Shown one piece after another: positions 41,249-55,200 of a stretch of DNA of 64,000 nt. The position numbers and the translations under genes were made by a program. The notes beneath the pieces were generated by a model, which did not search any database, was not told the origin of the DNA, and was given only the letters and a program-made list of their open reading frames with translations. Source of the stretch: Valencia hispanica (lineage: Eukaryota; Chordata; Actinopteri; Cyprinodontiformes; Valenciidae); assembly GCA_963556495.2 (NCBI GenBank), contig OY747716.1, positions 27,886,818 to 27,950,817 on the forward strand. The letters are read 5' to 3'. Positions within the stretch are counted from its first letter, which is position 1. Every line of letters begins with the position of its first letter.

Positions 41249-42728
41249 CAGTGGGGTAAAAAAGTATTTGGCAGCCACCAATTGTGCAAGTTGTTTCACT
41301 TAAGAAGATGAAAGAGTTCTGTAATTTTGATCATGGTACACTTTAACTGTGAGAGAATGTAAACAAAATCTAGGAAATCACATTGTATGATTTTTAAAGA
41401 GTTTATTTGTATAATGTTGCAGAAAATAAGTATTTGATCAATAGCAAATGTTCACCTCAATACTTTGCAAAGTAATCTTGGTTGGCAATGACAGAGGTCA
41501 TACATTTCCTGAAGATCTTCACCAGGTTTGCACACACTGTACCTGGTATTTTGGCCCATTCTTCCATGCAGATCTTTTCTAGAGCTGTGATGTTTTGGGG
41601 CTGTCGCTGGGCAACACAGACTTTCAACTCCCTCCACAGATTTTCTATTGGATTGAGGTCTGGAGACTGGCTAGGCCAATCCAGAACATTGAAAAGCTGT
41701 TTACGCAGCCACTTCTTCGTTGCCGATGTCTTTGGGATCATTGTCATGCTGGAAGGTCCAGCCACATTTCATCTTCAAAGCTCTCACTAATGGAAGCAGG
41801 TTTTTGTCCAAAATCTCATGATCCATGGCCCCATTCATCCTTTCCTTAATACGGATCAGTCGTGCTGTCCCCTTAGCAGAAAAGCAGCCCATAAGCATAA
41901 TGGTTCCACCACCATGCTTCACAGTGGGTATGATGTTCTTGGATGCAACTCAGCATTCTTCTCCCCTCAAACATGGCGAGTGGCGTTTATACCAAAGAGT
42001 TCTCTTCTTTTGTCTCATCCAACCACATGACATTCGCCCAATCCTCCTCTAGATCGTCCAAATGCTCTCTGGCAAACCTTGGCCAGGCCATTTACCTCCA
42101 TGTAGTTCTGCGCTGTTTCCTCACTGTTCTCAAGATCACGTGTACCCCACGAGGAGAGATCTTGCATGGAGCCCCCCTCGAGGGAGATTGTCAGTGATCT
42201 TGTATTTATTCCATTTTCTAATAATTGCTCCAACAGTTTATCTCTTCTCACCAAGCTGCTTGTCTATTGTAGATTGTCTCATCCCAGTCTTGTGCAGGTG
42301 TACAATCTTGTCCCTGGTGTCCTTGTAAAGCTCTCTAGTCTTAGCCATTGTGGAGGTTGGAGTTTGACTGTTTGAAGGTGTGGACAGGTGTCTTTTTTTT
42401 GTTTTCTGTCTTTTACAGATAACGAGTTCAAACAGGTGCCATCAATGCAGGTAACGAGTGGAGGATTGAAGAGCTTCTTAAACAAGAAGCAACAGGTCTG
42501 TGAGGGCCAGAATTCTTGTTTGTAGGTGCTAAATACTTATTTTCTACACCATTATATAAATAAATAAATAAATAAAAAATCATACAATGTGATTTTCTGG
42601 ATCTTTTTTACCTTCTGTCTCTCACAGTTGAAGTGTACCCATCTTGAAAATTACAGAGCTCTCTCTTCTTTTTAAGTGTGGCAACTTGCACAATCAGTGG
42701 CTGCCAAATACTTTCTTGCCCCCCTCTA
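41249..42728 (-). mobile_element. Tc1-like transposon with both ends
   Basis: The left end is CAGTGGGGTAAAAAAGTATT at 41249, preceded by TA. The right end caaatactttcttgccccc is complementary and is followed by ctcta/TA near 42729. The length is about 1.5 kb. Confidence 0.9.
41457..42400 (-). pseudogene. Tc1 transposase, frameshifted
   Basis: Minus-strand blocks in at least two frames: 42015-42254 (N-terminal part, with [14 protein letters not shown]), 41701-41922 ([18 protein letters not shown] to QHDNDPK, second catalytic Asp kept) and 41457-41765 ([15 protein letters not shown] to the C-terminus DYFAKY, Glu kept). The frame breaks directly after QHDNDPK. Not functional. Confidence 0.88.
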
Positions 42729-42889
42729 TATATTTTTTATCATCCTAATTTCAGAATTGAATTATGAACTTTACTATTAAAAAGAATGCAAGCTAAATGT
42801 CAGTGTTTGAAAGCAAAACAGGCATGCAACATTCCATTGATGCAGTAATTAATGCAAAAGGAGGCCCAAGTATTGAGTGCATATATTAT

Positions 42890-43230
42890 ACAGCAGGGAT
42901 CTGCAACTCCAGTTCTCAAGGGATGGTGTCCTGCAACTTTTAGATGTGTCTCTGCTTCAACACATCAGAGTCAAACAGGTCAACAGGTGGCTGATTGACA
43001 CCAGTGTGCAGCTGTGAGGAGACAATAACAAAGGCAAAACACTGATAAAAGGAAAGGCAAAAATAACTAAGCTGAATAAGAATAAACCACTAAGCAAGAA
43101 CTAGAACAGGGATCCCCAAAGTCAGTCCTCAAGGGCCAGTATCCTGCATGTTTTAGTTCTTTCCCAGGTTCAACACACTTGAACCAAAAGATGCCTTGTT
43201 AGCAGGCTTCTGTAGAACTTTTTCTTTGTC
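42890..43230. repeat. Two direct copies of a hAT-end-like repeat
   Basis: cagggatctgcaactccagttctcaaggg (about 42894) and cagggatccccaaagtcagtcctcaaggg (about 43109) are same-direction copies of a teleost terminal repeat followed by tcctgca and ttcaacaca blocks. Each lacks a matching other end nearby. Confidence 0.5.
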
Positions 43231-43760
43231 TGTGAAGGAGGTATTAACATATAAACAAACCCAGAACGCTAAGTAATGCAAGATCATGACACTGTATGCA
43301 TATGATTAAAAACTGTAATTTGCTACTAATCTAATATCTAATGATGCTTCAATACTTTACAGTTTTAATCATTTTGTTAATAAGTCTTATCACATGACTC
43401 TATAGTATGCTACTGATTTTTACAGTCTATAACATGTAAAATCTCTATGCATCACTTAAGTTTTCCTATTTTTTCATTGTTATCTGATAAGTTACATTTT
43501 ATGGACCAGAAAGACAGTATTTCATCTCTAATACATGTTTTCTATGCCCATGAGTTTTCATAATGTACAAGTAGACCTCTTCCCTCAGGTGTTATCTTCT
43601 CCCCTGTGGCCCATTAGCCTTGAACCTGACCATTAGACTGGCCCTTCAGCTCATGCAGCACACATCTAATGAAGGTAGCTCCCAGACTGATTTTCCATTA
43701 ATCGTGACTATCATTGTCCTGTAACCTGTCTTAGGCTCAAATGCCGAGCTTAGATCTGGA
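43231..43760. other. Intergenic DNA, no gene seen
   Basis: AT-rich, no supported coding signal. Confidence 0.4.
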
Positions 43761-43763
43761 GAT

Positions 43764-43769
43764 TTTGTG

Positions 43770-43801
<32 letters not shown>
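43764..43801. repeat. (GT)n microsatellite
   Basis: GT repeat with one T interruption. Confidence 0.93.
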
Positions 43802-44092
43802 AGGGAAAGCGAGAGAGATCATCTGTATGACCTGTGTGGTTGCTGTGGTGAGGGAGCTGACAGGTCCTGTTATTGTCACGCTTGAATAGAAGCGTGGATA
43901 GGTCACAGAGGAAATATCCTCCACAGCTCATCCACACGTACCCTCACTGGCCAAAGCAGTACATTAATCGTGCTTGAATAACTAAGTGATAATCTGCTTT
44001 GAAATTGAAGCAGAGATATGTGTGCTTGTAACTGTAAAAGCTTCACAAATACTTAACATTTAGGTATCAGAAATATATGCATTTTAAAATCT

Positions 44093-44960
44093 ACAGTGCC
44101 ATGGAAAAGTATTTCATCTTACAGTTTTGTTGTTGTTGCTTTTTTTTTACTTTTAAACGTTTCAAATCATCTTATTTTACTAAGCAACATCCAAAATGTG
44201 GTTTTTAAATCATTTCATTTCTTAAAGGAATAAATTTATCTTAACCAACCTGGCCCTATGTGGGGGAAAAAGTGACTGCCTTGTTAAATCGTTTTTAAAC
44301 TGAGATCAACCACAGTTCAATTTTATTAGCCCACCCAAGTCTGGTTACTATCGGTCCTGTGGAATCAAGACATATTTTCATTAGAACCTGCCTGACAACA
44401 TGAAGTGGGCTAAAAGATCACATCATACCCTGATCTGAAGATATTCAAGAAGCCATGAGTGACAAAGTCATTGACTTCTGTCAGTTTAAACAGGGTTACA
44501 AAACCCTTTTTAAGCTTTTGGGACTCCGTTGAACCTCAGTGAGAGCCATTATCTAAACAAGGAGTAAAGACGGAACAGTAGTGAATATTCCCAGGAGGCC
44601 GGTTTACCAAAATCTCCTTTCTGCTCTCTACCTGAAAGTCCTGCGGTAAAATGACCGGCTTTCAGTTTCTAACATTAAAATAGGTTAAACAGCAGAACAA
44701 CCATACAAAGCACTCCAGCAAGTCCACATTGAACTGAAGGATTTGGAGTGCCCTAGTCAAAGTCCAGATTCTAATCTAATATGGGTGCTATGGCTTGGCC
44801 TTAAACAGGTTAGTCACAATAAACTCCTCCAGTATGGTTGAATTAAAATAATTCAGCAAAGAAGAGAAGGCCTAAATTCTTGCACAGCAACGTAAAAGAC
44901 GCATTGTATGCAGGTATTGCATACCCTTTATGACAGATGCTGCTATCAGGGATGGCACAG
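44093..44960 (+). mobile_element. Degenerate Tc1-like relic
   Basis: Starts acagtgccatggaaaagtatt, a Tc1-type terminal motif. It contains cctgatctgaagatattcaagaagcc, gagagccattatct and ctagtcaaagtccagattctaatc, which follow the order of a Tc1 transposase gene. No frame remains and the right end is unclear. Confidence 0.6.
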
Positions 44961-45720
44961 TCTGTCATGTTATTAGACACTGCTGTCTGATCCACATGCA
45001 GAACACAACTTTGAAAACCAGTCGTGAATAAATAAACATTATTTATTGATATAATGAGATGTTGATGATCATCGGAACCAGGTGTACTGCATGGAGAAGT
45101 GAAAAACTGCAGAAGGGGAGGTCCAGAAGTGAGAATGATTCTTGGATTATAAATGACAGTTTTATGGTAGTCAGGTGAAGCTTACTGAGGGTTGTAGGTT
45201 GACACGGAGAAGGTGGATCCAACGAGTGAGGACGGAGCATAGAGGGCGGGCAGGAAGAGCTTGAAACTGAAGCATGCAACTTGATCACGGAGGAGCTGGG
45301 AGCTTTCAGTCATAGAAGCTTGAAATCAGTGCTTTCGGAGAAGCAGGAGAGCAGATCACGAGGAGGTAGTTGTGAGGAAACCTTGGGAGGAACCCAGGTA
45401 AGTTTTCAGATCAGATAAGTCTCAGGAGATTAATCTTAACTAGGAAACAGGTGGAGACAGGGAGGGCTAGAGGTTACCAAGGAGGTTCACATTCAGCCAC
45501 TGATCTGATCTGACAGCCAGCTCCTGTTATCCACCACGTGATGGACCTCAATGAGCTGCAGCTGTGGAAACTGCAGAGAACAGCTCAGCTACTGGCTTGA
45601 TGGACTGATCCTCAGCTTCAGCAGGAAAACAGGAACACAGACAAAAAACAAACAGACGGACACAGAGAGCACAGACAGTACGGACTCATGACATAACCAG
45701 TAGGCTTAGGGTGCAAATAC
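44960..45720. other. Unclassified, possibly repetitive block
   Basis: GC-moderate purine-rich sequence with several gtaag and cag motifs and an A/C-rich end (acacagacaaaaaacaaacagacgg). No domain in any frame. Style suggests a dispersed repeat, class unknown. Confidence 0.3.
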
Positions 45721-46229
45721 ACTTTTTAGATAGGGCCAGATTGGTTTAAACAGCTTTTGTCTCTATACAAATAGAATCCCTATTTGAAAACTACATTTTA
45801 TATCTTGTCATCTTTATTTGATATCAAAATATGTTTGATTATCCCCACATGTATGTTAGAAAAGCAACAATTGAAGGAATCTGTAAAGGGGAAAATTCTT
45901 TTTCCTTTCTCTTACTCTTAGTTGTTTTCATATATATATTTTTTTGTCCCACAGTTTTTTCCCCATTATTTATCACCCAGTGCTCCTACCTTAGTTCAAC
46001 TCCCGGGGTTCCGCTCTCCCTCTGTCAGCCCCGGGAGGGCCCTGCACTGTTTTAATATAAATGAAGAAAAAGAAAAAGGTCAAACCAGATGTTTGGACCA
46101 GTAATAAGTTTGAAGCTTTCAAGCATTCAAAATACCTTTTACTCTGATTCCTGTTCTAGTTAGGAAGATGGTGGCTCGTTCTTCCGGAACTCTTCCACTC
46201 TTTGTTTGCATTCATTCAACTCATTATCT

Positions 46230-46560
46230 TTTAGGTAAAGTTAAGGAATTTGGAGGTAGTCTCCCACATTGTTAGTCCATCCAATGCACCAGTACCACTG
46301 GTAGCAAAACAGCCCCACAGCATGATCCCACCACCACCATGCTTGACAAGTGAATGTCCAGAAAATCTTGATTTATTCGCAATAATAGCTGTCTTTGTTT
46401 CTAACCAAAATATTTTTCTCCAGAAGACATTCGGCTTGTCTATATGGGCATTGTGTATTTCTTCTATCATTCCTGAACATTCTGACCAACTTCCTTTCAT
46501 CTGAAGGTGACAGTTGACAGCTTGATCACAACTGGGTGTCAGCATCAGTTTCACTCAAAT
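46230..46560 (-). mobile_element. Tc1-like relic
   Basis: The minus-strand frame 46231-46554 reads VFWRKIFWLETKT (first catalytic block, Asp lost) and VKHGGGGIMLWGCFATSGTG, a decayed Tc1 transposase. Confidence 0.7.
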
Positions 46561-48675
46561 GTTGGAACACATTTTATCTTATGTTTTCCACTTCTTCCAG
46601 TAGTAATGGATCCTTCATGGCAAGTTGAGTATCTCCTGTTTCAGACATGTTCTTTATGCACATGTGAAGGGTTTTACTTCCTGTTATGTTTGCATTATCT
46701 GCTTCCGTGTCTGTTTAAGCCTCCCTTCCATCTCCCCTCTCTCTAATCACACAGCGCAGAGGACATTCTGAATGCTGATCCCCCTGTGGGACGCAAGCAG
46801 ACAACCGCAATCACAACCTGCTTTACAACTCCTAATTAGCGCAGGGAGGACATTTCCCAGGGCAAAACAGGCACAAAAAAGCAACACTGAGATGCCAACG
46901 ATCCTACAGTGGAGCATGCTTTGGGTAGGTTTAATGTTTGTGTGTTTTGAACTGCAGCACACTCTAACACTCACGGAGCAACTCAATTACTGCAGGACTC
47001 CTTCATAGATCTGTTAGCTTATCTGATGGCCAGATCACTGGATCAATGCAGAAAAGCCACAGTGGGTGGATTTAAGCCTGCCAATCATTGATGTGAGGCC
47101 CTGCAGAAGAGATGCAGCAGAGGTGAAAAACTGTTGAGGAGGCTGGCAGAACAAACATCCCCATGTCTGTTAGCACTGTAAGGCTTCAGGAGAGATAAGA
47201 GAGTTTTTAAGGTATGTTCTCTCTGAGCACTTTACAGTAAAACAAAATCCCTTTCTGCTCATTTTATCCCAGATCCTAATTGCCCTGTGTTCATTGATCT
47301 CCGTGTAATCATTGACAGAGCAATCTCTGAATGACTAGCAGGGGATTTAATTAAAGGCTCACCGTGCTGATGATTTCTTTATTCGTCCAGACTGGATAAC
47401 ACCATCTCCCCTGATGGCTCCACAGTAAACCCTCCCCAATTAATGGTTAACAAATAAGTAAAACGAATCACCACTTGTTTCTTCTTCACAAAAAGGCCCG
47501 TGATTTGACCGACACTGATCATAAAGCAGCACACTCCTCTGTTTGCATTGAAGTCTTGTATGAAACTTTGTGTCCATTGTGTGCCATGCTTCCTGGCCCG
47601 CATCAGGCCTTACTGTCACTGGGGCCTAATTGCACCTCTCGCCATTCCCTTTTGTGGCGCAGCACACTTTTGCTCCTTGTTGCTTCTTTGAGAGGTTTGG
47701 GGGTGGTTTATAGGGGGCAAGGAGGCTGAGAATAATGAAGGAGCTGCCACGTGTGACCAACAATGAGATGTTGGGGATTACGGTGGGGACAAAGGGGGTG
47801 TTGCAGTAATTAACACGACTGCTGTGGTGTGTGACAGAGCTTTCAAAGGTGTGCATCAGGAGCAGAGGACACTGCTCTGCTAGCAGCTGTGTCTCAAGAA
47901 CTGGATCACCAAGAGAGATGAGAAAGTGTGTGTGTTGATAAAAGAACTAAAAGTTATAACGATATATGACTTTTGTGTTCCTACATTTCAGAAAAAATAA
48001 AAGGAAATTTATAGGTCTTGTCACGTGTAGTGCGGATCATTTCATTTCTGTTTTTGTTGTTAAGAGATCATATCAACGCTCTTTAGGCTTTTTAAATATT
48101 TCTAAATCAGATAAAAGAAAACAAGGAAAACATTAATTTTTTATGACATTTGAAATGTTGTCAAAAAACTGACTGCGTTAAAAAACCCCAAACCAACTTA
48201 TTTATATTCCTAGCAAACAGCAAATCATTAATTGCAAATTAAGTCTCCAAAAACTCCAATCAACTAAAGAAAGAGTAGAAATTCAATTCTTTACAGGTTG
48301 TTCTAATGTGTGTTTAGACTGTCAGATGGTGTTTCTCACATGTTGCCTATTGCCACGTGCACTAATGTTTCCCTCTCTATCACAGATGCTAGCTTTCAAA
48401 ACCATGCAAATAAAGTAGACTCTTTCCTTCAGTTTCAAGGATATAACTTTCATTAAACTCAAGAAAAATTTTACTCGCCTTTCCCTGAGTCCAAGACCAA
48501 AGAAGGTTATTCTGGACCGGGTTTTTTTTATGCTTTTAGTTTTTACTCACATTTGGAGATCCAGTAAAGATCATGTTTAGTGCTGAGAAGTTTCTATGTA
48601 TGTTTGACCACACATTGTGACATTTATTACAAAATCCTTTCTTTTTTAAAGTGTCACAAAGTTAAATCCTATTGC
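46561..48675. other. Intergenic DNA, no gene seen
   Basis: Open frames at 46747-47008 and 47379-47856 on both strands show no domain. 47010-47370 is relatively complex and could be conserved non-coding, unproven. Confidence 0.4.
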
Positions 48676-48879
48676 TTATAATTTTTTGATACTGCCTCTT
48701 CTGCAACTTATAATAATAAAGTTTAAAAGAACTGAAATATCAAAGACATGGAGAGTGATGGAAGTTCCCTCAGCCAAACATCAAGGATCTACTCCTATTT
48801 ATCTTATCACTCCTGCACGGTTTCTGAGTTACTGTTTAGGTGACAGTGCTGTACACTCCACTATCTTATCCTTTCTATC

Positions 48880-48965
48880 ATGTTTTATTTCTGTATGTAA
48901 CTGTGTGCCTTCTGGTTTTGTTGAATGTTCCCAATGGGGGACAATAAAGAATGATTCTATTCTCT
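48880..48965 (+). repeat. Retroelement 3' tail
   Basis: Contains ttgaatgttcccaatgggggacaataaagaatg then ttctattct, same type as 30500-30655. Upstream 48700-48880 may be its body. Confidence 0.5.
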
Positions 48966-51900
48966 TTACTTCAGGTGTAATTATAAACTGTGCATAACCA
49001 CACATAGAAAAACGTACTAGTCAGTTAAGCCTTAGTTTAGAAAAAATAATATATATATAAAAAGTACATTTATTTTACCTATCCACACATTTGTTAAGGT
49101 TTTTGGCCAATTTTGCGGTAATCATTTGGTAATTTTAAACAACTAGATTGCAAATAGCAGGGTTGCCCAACTGGGTTGTGTTGTCTGACAGAGCATTAGT
49201 TTTTTGCAGTTTATTTGACTTTTCTTCTACTCCTGAGTTCATGTCTGTCAAGTTGACCTCTTTATGGACTCAGATGTACATTTTATGGTTATTTTTTTCA
49301 CATTATTAATTAAACAATATTTGCTTAGAGTCTCTTGATTGGTTGATGTGGTCCCTGATATACAGCAGTAGGTATATTTTTGATGATTATTTGGGATATA
49401 CAGAGTCTACATTTATGTGATTGCCAACAAATTGATAGAAAATAACCATTGTGTTTATTTGGATTTACAAGTGTTTCAAGAAAACATTTGGATTTAAAGA
49501 AACGGAATCTTTTAACTGGGTCCAATAACTGGTCAGAAGAGTCCATTATGCTGTTCTTATTAAAAAAGTATATAATGTAAAGAAGCATTAGGAGCACAGA
49601 GATGCTTCTTTTTATGCTCTTAGTGAATGTCTGCTAAGGAGATGCACATTTTTCGCATTGTGAAAGATGTTTCTGAAACAGTCCAAGCTGTCAAACCAAC
49701 AAAGCTTTCAGCTCAAGCTAATCATTTTCACTGAAAGGCTGCCCTTCCTTTCATCCCTGATCCATCCATGTCTCCTTCTGTCTGTTTCTGTGCAGCCTTG
49801 TTTCCAGCTTAGGCTGATTAGCAGGAGTGGTCCTTTTACAGTGTGGTGGTGAGGTAATTAGTGGGATGAGCTCAACAGAAGCATCCTCTTCAGGGGTTAA
49901 GAAGGCACAAGATCTGGCAGCCTCTGGCCTGTGAAGACCTAGGGAGATGATGTGTGTTGTCAGAGGAAAATAATCTCTGTCTTTACTCATACTGAACAAA
50001 CCTGGCATATGAAAAGGGGACAATCTCCTCTCAGATGTCCCAAAAATACTTAATGCTTGGTTGTCACTTCCAGAGTTCAGAGAAACTAACAAATTTAGGC
50101 TAAAATGTATTTCCTCTGAACAGATGCTGGGGCAGAAACTTTGTGGCCTAAGGGCCCGAATACACACATACTTCCGTTTGCAGCTTAAGTCCCCTAAAGA
50201 GCAATTATTTCATTCATATGGAGGTAATTGTCTCCCATGAATATAAAATGTTTGTCAGTCCCTCCTTTAACACTGTGAGTGGTGTGTGAAAGCTCCTGAA
50301 GAAGGACAAAAGCCCTGAAGCTATGATCCATTTCCATTTGTTTTAGAGAAGCTGTTTACAGTAAACTGAGGGTCTCCACTGTCTCTCCTGAAACCCTGAT
50401 CTACGCTCTGCAGTGACAGATATGATGAGCAAACTGTTAAGAATTGTTCATGTCATCAGTTATAAGTTGCTATATGTAAAACCCAGTCTAGGAGGGTGTG
50501 CTTGCATCATTTTGTTAAAAGTTTAAGAAGCTAAAATTAGACTTTTACCTGTTTCTAGGCCTGTTTTAACAGCTACATCTTAATACATTAGATTATCACG
50601 ACAAACTTCTTTTGTTACACTAAATCAATTAAAGTATTAATATGCTCATATATCTATTACATTGATTAAAACTGTGCTGTTAAATTGTTTTTTGTTGTTC
50701 TTGTTATATTGCAATAAGTAAACTCTTGTTGCAATAAATTTGGCTTTTTATCCACTTTTTTTCCAGTAGCTTTATCTTTCACAGATTGGGAGGAACAATG
50801 CCAGACACAATCACCTGATTTTAGTAACACTAATTGACTTTCATTTTACCCACAGATTACCCACTCAGATTTACAATCTCTTTTCCAAGATAACCCAAGC
50901 AAAGACTGGCAGGAATACACAGTTACATAGAAAGCCATATACAACAGTAAAACTTTACGCTAGTAGTTAATTAAAACCAGTAAAATAGAAATAATAATAG
51001 AAATAAATAATTATCAGTGACTAATCACCAGTATACTATTCAAATAAAACACTTGCATCCAGTGTTCTTATGATGAGGGCAAAAAATACTTTAATTTGAT
51101 ATTGATGTAGTGTTTTCTATGCTTTGATATATGGTGGGAGTAGTTTAATGTTGTATCTGATGTTGATTAAAAAAAACATTTCAGGAGCCATTTTCTTTGA
51201 TATCTTTCAGTTGAATTCCCCTTGGTTCAGAAGCTGAACCACTGATCACCGGATGAAACCCATTTCACTTTGACTGCATGTTCAAATCATACTTTTCGAA
51301 GCCACAAGTTTAGCTTCACAAACACTGAAATAAGTACAGAGGCTGGGATTTTTACAACAGATGTTATTTTTTTAGCTAAGTTTTAAATCCGTAACATAGA
51401 AAATACAGCTTGCTGCATATGGGCACTGGACTATGCGTATAAACGAGCAATCAGTCCAAACCCAATTAAATAGATTCAAATTCTGAAAAAAAAACTAAAT
51501 ATCTTTGCTTGGTATTTTAAAAAGTATAATGAGAAATAACAGGAATTTTGAGAGCAGGGAGGTTAAAAAATCATATTGCTCCCCCACTTTTAGAAATAGG
51601 GGGAGCATGGGCTCCCCTTGCTCTATTGTTTAGGTGCCTGTCTTGCTACATAAAAACTAACAGCTTTTACTGCAACTTTGCTAAGAATCCATCCTACAAC
51701 TCCACCTCACAGGTGTATAAGATGAACTCCTGGGATGTTTTAAATACCAGTTCCTTTGAGACCCTTTGGTCTTAGCCCCTCTCAGATTAGCCATGAGATT
51801 CAGTTTCTGGGACCAACTCATCGAGATTCATCAAAAATAAAGACACCAGGAATGTAATAAATTAACTGCTCACAACATTTTAACCTCACTTCAAAAAAAA

Positions 51901-53415
51901 CTTGAGCTATCTCTAAAAACAGAATAACTTCGTCCAAAATTCTGGTTCCATTTTCAGCTGAGGTTTTGGGCTCTGATATTTATAAGTTTCAAATATTTAT
52001 ATTTAAATAAATAAATAAACACTGATTATTTTTTCCACACCACAGGAGAGAACTTTCAGCCATCACCATGTTATTGTCCCTCCTAATCAAAGCTGTATGA
52101 TATCAGAGTTAAAGATCTCCACAGGAAAGGGTAGCTGCTTGGCTCCTTTCTTCACAAGGCACATATTTGTTAATGTCCCCATGATTTATTAGGAAAGGAA
52201 CATTCAGTCTGCCTTTGTCATGGAGAGATCTGTGCTTGAGCATGCTCACTGGGTGACCTGAGGGCCCAGAACAGAAAGAGGGAAGGAAAAAGAAGGGGGG
52301 TGTAAGGTTTTTAGCATAAGCATGGGGACCAATCTGCTAAGATTGCTCTGCCCACCAAGGGGTCTTCTACTGACTTAAACTTTACCAGGGGTCTTTATTT
52401 TGGGTCCTTTGCCCTATTTTCCTCAGAATTACTACACCACCTCTCTGTCCTGATCCACTTGTTTCATTCATATGCATCAGCAGCAAAGTTTCCAGCTGCA
52501 AGCCCCTCTGATGGGTTAAGCTAATAAAGGGTGTAGCACCAGCTACCTACCAGGGAGGCAGCACCAGAACGTTCACTTAGGAAGAAAGCACAAAGAGGAT
52601 GGCTAATTTAAAAGGATTCCTCTCCTGTAAACAGATTGTGAGAAAACAGTGCCACCGACGGTTATAGCTCAAGCATAGATTCCTATATCTCTAAGTGCTG
52701 TTGTAAAGCCATTAGCTGATGAAGTCATGCAATTATTTCCTTATTTCTGCATATTTTCAATAAAATGCAACACCAGGTGATGGTTTCCTAAAATAAAAGA
52801 GCCCGGAGGAATGGACTGATGTCTACACCAAGACAGATGTTTTTCCCTGTGTTTGCACGTCTTATTCACAAGAAACTGTTTTGGTAAGAAAAACGATTTT
52901 CACAGTTTTTGCATTTTTAAAGCGTTTGCTTCTTGAACGATTTTTGGTGTATTTTACTTGGCAAGTAGAGATTTCGTGCAATCGACAGTGTTGCGGTTTA
53001 TCTTCCGCTTCCCTAATTTTGCTTTGTTTTGAGCATGCATGAGAGAAAAAAAAAGCAACAACAGATCAATTTTTACTGGTTTTTCTATGTCTATCAAAAT
53101 CAATTCTGATATTGTTGCTTTTAAGCTTCAACTTGTTAAAGAGCATCATCATCACTCTGGACTTCCAGTTACAGATGCAAACACCTCGATATCTGCCATG
53201 TTTAAATTTTCCCGTATTCTACATGGGACGGATATAACGGTCAAGGCTACAGAGCCTACAGGAATAAGGCTGAGATATGGATGATGGGGGATGGGGCTGC
53301 CCGTATATTCACCAACGTACGTGTGTGTGTGTGTGAGTTTCTGCTTTATTTCCTTCAGCCCCTCAACTGGCAGACGGAGCAAGCGCAGACACAGAGCTTC
53401 ATTAGTGATTCCTGT
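48966..53415. other. Intergenic DNA, no gene seen
   Basis: The longest frame (49751-50167, - strand, 138 codons) has no domain and no splice or start context. Otherwise AT-rich sequence with short runs. Confidence 0.4.
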
Positions 53416-53419
53416 AATG

Positions 53420-53700
53420 TCGATCATGCTATGATGGTTAATAGGAAGGGTTTGGGATGGAGGAAGAGGGGTCCAAGGCCATCAGATGAGTTGAGTGGGT
53501 TGCATACAGTGATGAAACTGATGACAATTTGGTTTCTCGTTTTTCTCATATTATTTGGGTTAAATGTTTTCATGTATCCTTCCAAAAGCGTCTCACAATA
53601 GTTCCCTCGAATTTTGGCCCATTTCTCCTGATAAAACCAATGTAACCAAGCCTGGTTTGTAACCTTCCACAGACACACTTTTTCTGCTCACAAATCAGTC
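53420..53700 (-). mobile_element. Short Tc1-like relic
   Basis: On the - strand NQAWLHWFYQEKWAKI resembles the segment of Tc1 transposons around the C-terminal third (W...W..I). No catalytic motif is kept. Confidence 0.35.
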
Positions 53701-53959
53701 TAAGCTCAGGGCTTTGAGATGACCTCTTCAAAACATTAATACTAGAAGTTCCCTTAGCTGAAGTGGAAAGAGGTCATATCGTCGTGGGATTTTAAGAAAT
53801 TAATTATATTCTCAGGGTGCAGGGTGCTAAAATAACTGTTTGCGTTACTGTAAAAAAATAAAAAAAATAAACAGTTGCTATGTATTAAAGAAATCTGATT
53901 TTCTGAGCAGTTTTAAGAAGTCAGTTGAAATGAGTAGAAAGGACAGGTAGCCTACTTGT

Positions 53960-54155
53960 TCATAACTTTCTATATATTCCTTGTAACAAAAGTAAATAGC
54001 TAAATAATATAAAGTGTGTTTAACTCTATAGCAGATGAAATCAAACTCTCTCAACCTAAGACAACCGGACGAGTAAACAACATGTACTTCCAAGTAGTTT
54101 GTTCACAACAAAAGTAAACAGTTAAACAATATAAGTGTTTAACTCTGTAGTCCAC
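53960..54155. repeat. Imperfect tandem duplication
   Basis: aacaaaagtaaatagctaaataatata..gtgtttaactctatag (53986-54033) recurs as aacaaaagtaaacagttaaacaatata..gtgtttaactctgtag (54106-54151), spaced by about 120 bases. Confidence 0.75.
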
Positions 54156-54839
54156 GGAAAAATCAGGCCATCCGTCATTTTGACAGATTAGCTGCCTATC
54201 CACACCTCTGACCACATGGTGCAAATAACGCGCAGACATGATCAACTTTACACAGGTACCTGAATCAATCAAATAAAGATTCCCATGAGAGCGTCTGAGC
54301 ATGATCTCAGACCTGGACACCTTACGCAATGTATCTGGTTATCTTCAAGCTGACAGCTCGGTGAAGAATTATGGTGATGACAGATCACTGCAGCCTTACT
54401 GCTGATGCCAAAAGAGCTCATGCAGGGCAAATTTCTCCCGCAAAAGCGATCAGAAAAGCGCTCGTTCAGAGAGTCTAGTCAAATTCTGATAACTTCATTT
54501 GGAGAAATGTTCACTGATTTTAAACTATGGCTGAAGTAGTGCCTCAGTCTCCATTACGCACAGGCGGAACGCAGTTCAGCTAACGAAGGAAGCAGTAATT
54601 AGTTAAGATTACCCCGTTACTGTGTGCTCTAGCTCTGCCAGGAACAAAGTCGACGTATGTATTTCTGCATCATGTCGGAGGATTGTAGAACTTTTTGTTG
54701 ACTAGCTTCTTAACATTCACCCCCCTTACAGGGTGCACTTTATTTTCAACAACCTTGCAGTGGTGCAACATCTGTCTACAACAGGTAAGAGTTAATGAAC
54801 ACAGCTATACTTCAGAAAGTCTGAACTAACCCTATAAGC

Positions 54840-55200
54840 CACTTTGTCTCTAATTTGCTCATCTGCCAAGGATCATTGTCCATTTGGAGAGCTGTTTTTG
54901 CTTAAGCCTTAGCTTCCTGATGGATATACTAAGATTTTCATATGAACTTCTTTCCTCATATTTCCTAATATTCTGTAAAGTGTACCAGTCCTTCCCGCAT
55001 TCCAACAAGCCCACAAGGTCATTCTGGCGACCCCATATTTCACAGTTAGGATGGTGTTCTCAGGCTTTATAACCTTAGTTTCATCCGACCCCACCGCCTG
55101 TCTCCAAGAAGAACAGGCTTAATCCTGGTGTGCCTCTGCAAACTTTAATCTGCCTCTTTAGAGTAATGACTCCTTCAGTCATATTTAATAAAACAGCCTA
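54840..55200 (-). mobile_element. Tc1-like relic
   Basis: The minus-strand frame 54909-55094 reads SDETKVIKPENTI (first catalytic motif kept) and KYGVARMTLWACWNAG, a worn Tc1 transposase segment. Confidence 0.6.

Noticed and set aside
49751..50167. 138-codon frame on the - strand
   Set aside because: No recognisable motif, no neighbours or splice signals supporting a gene.
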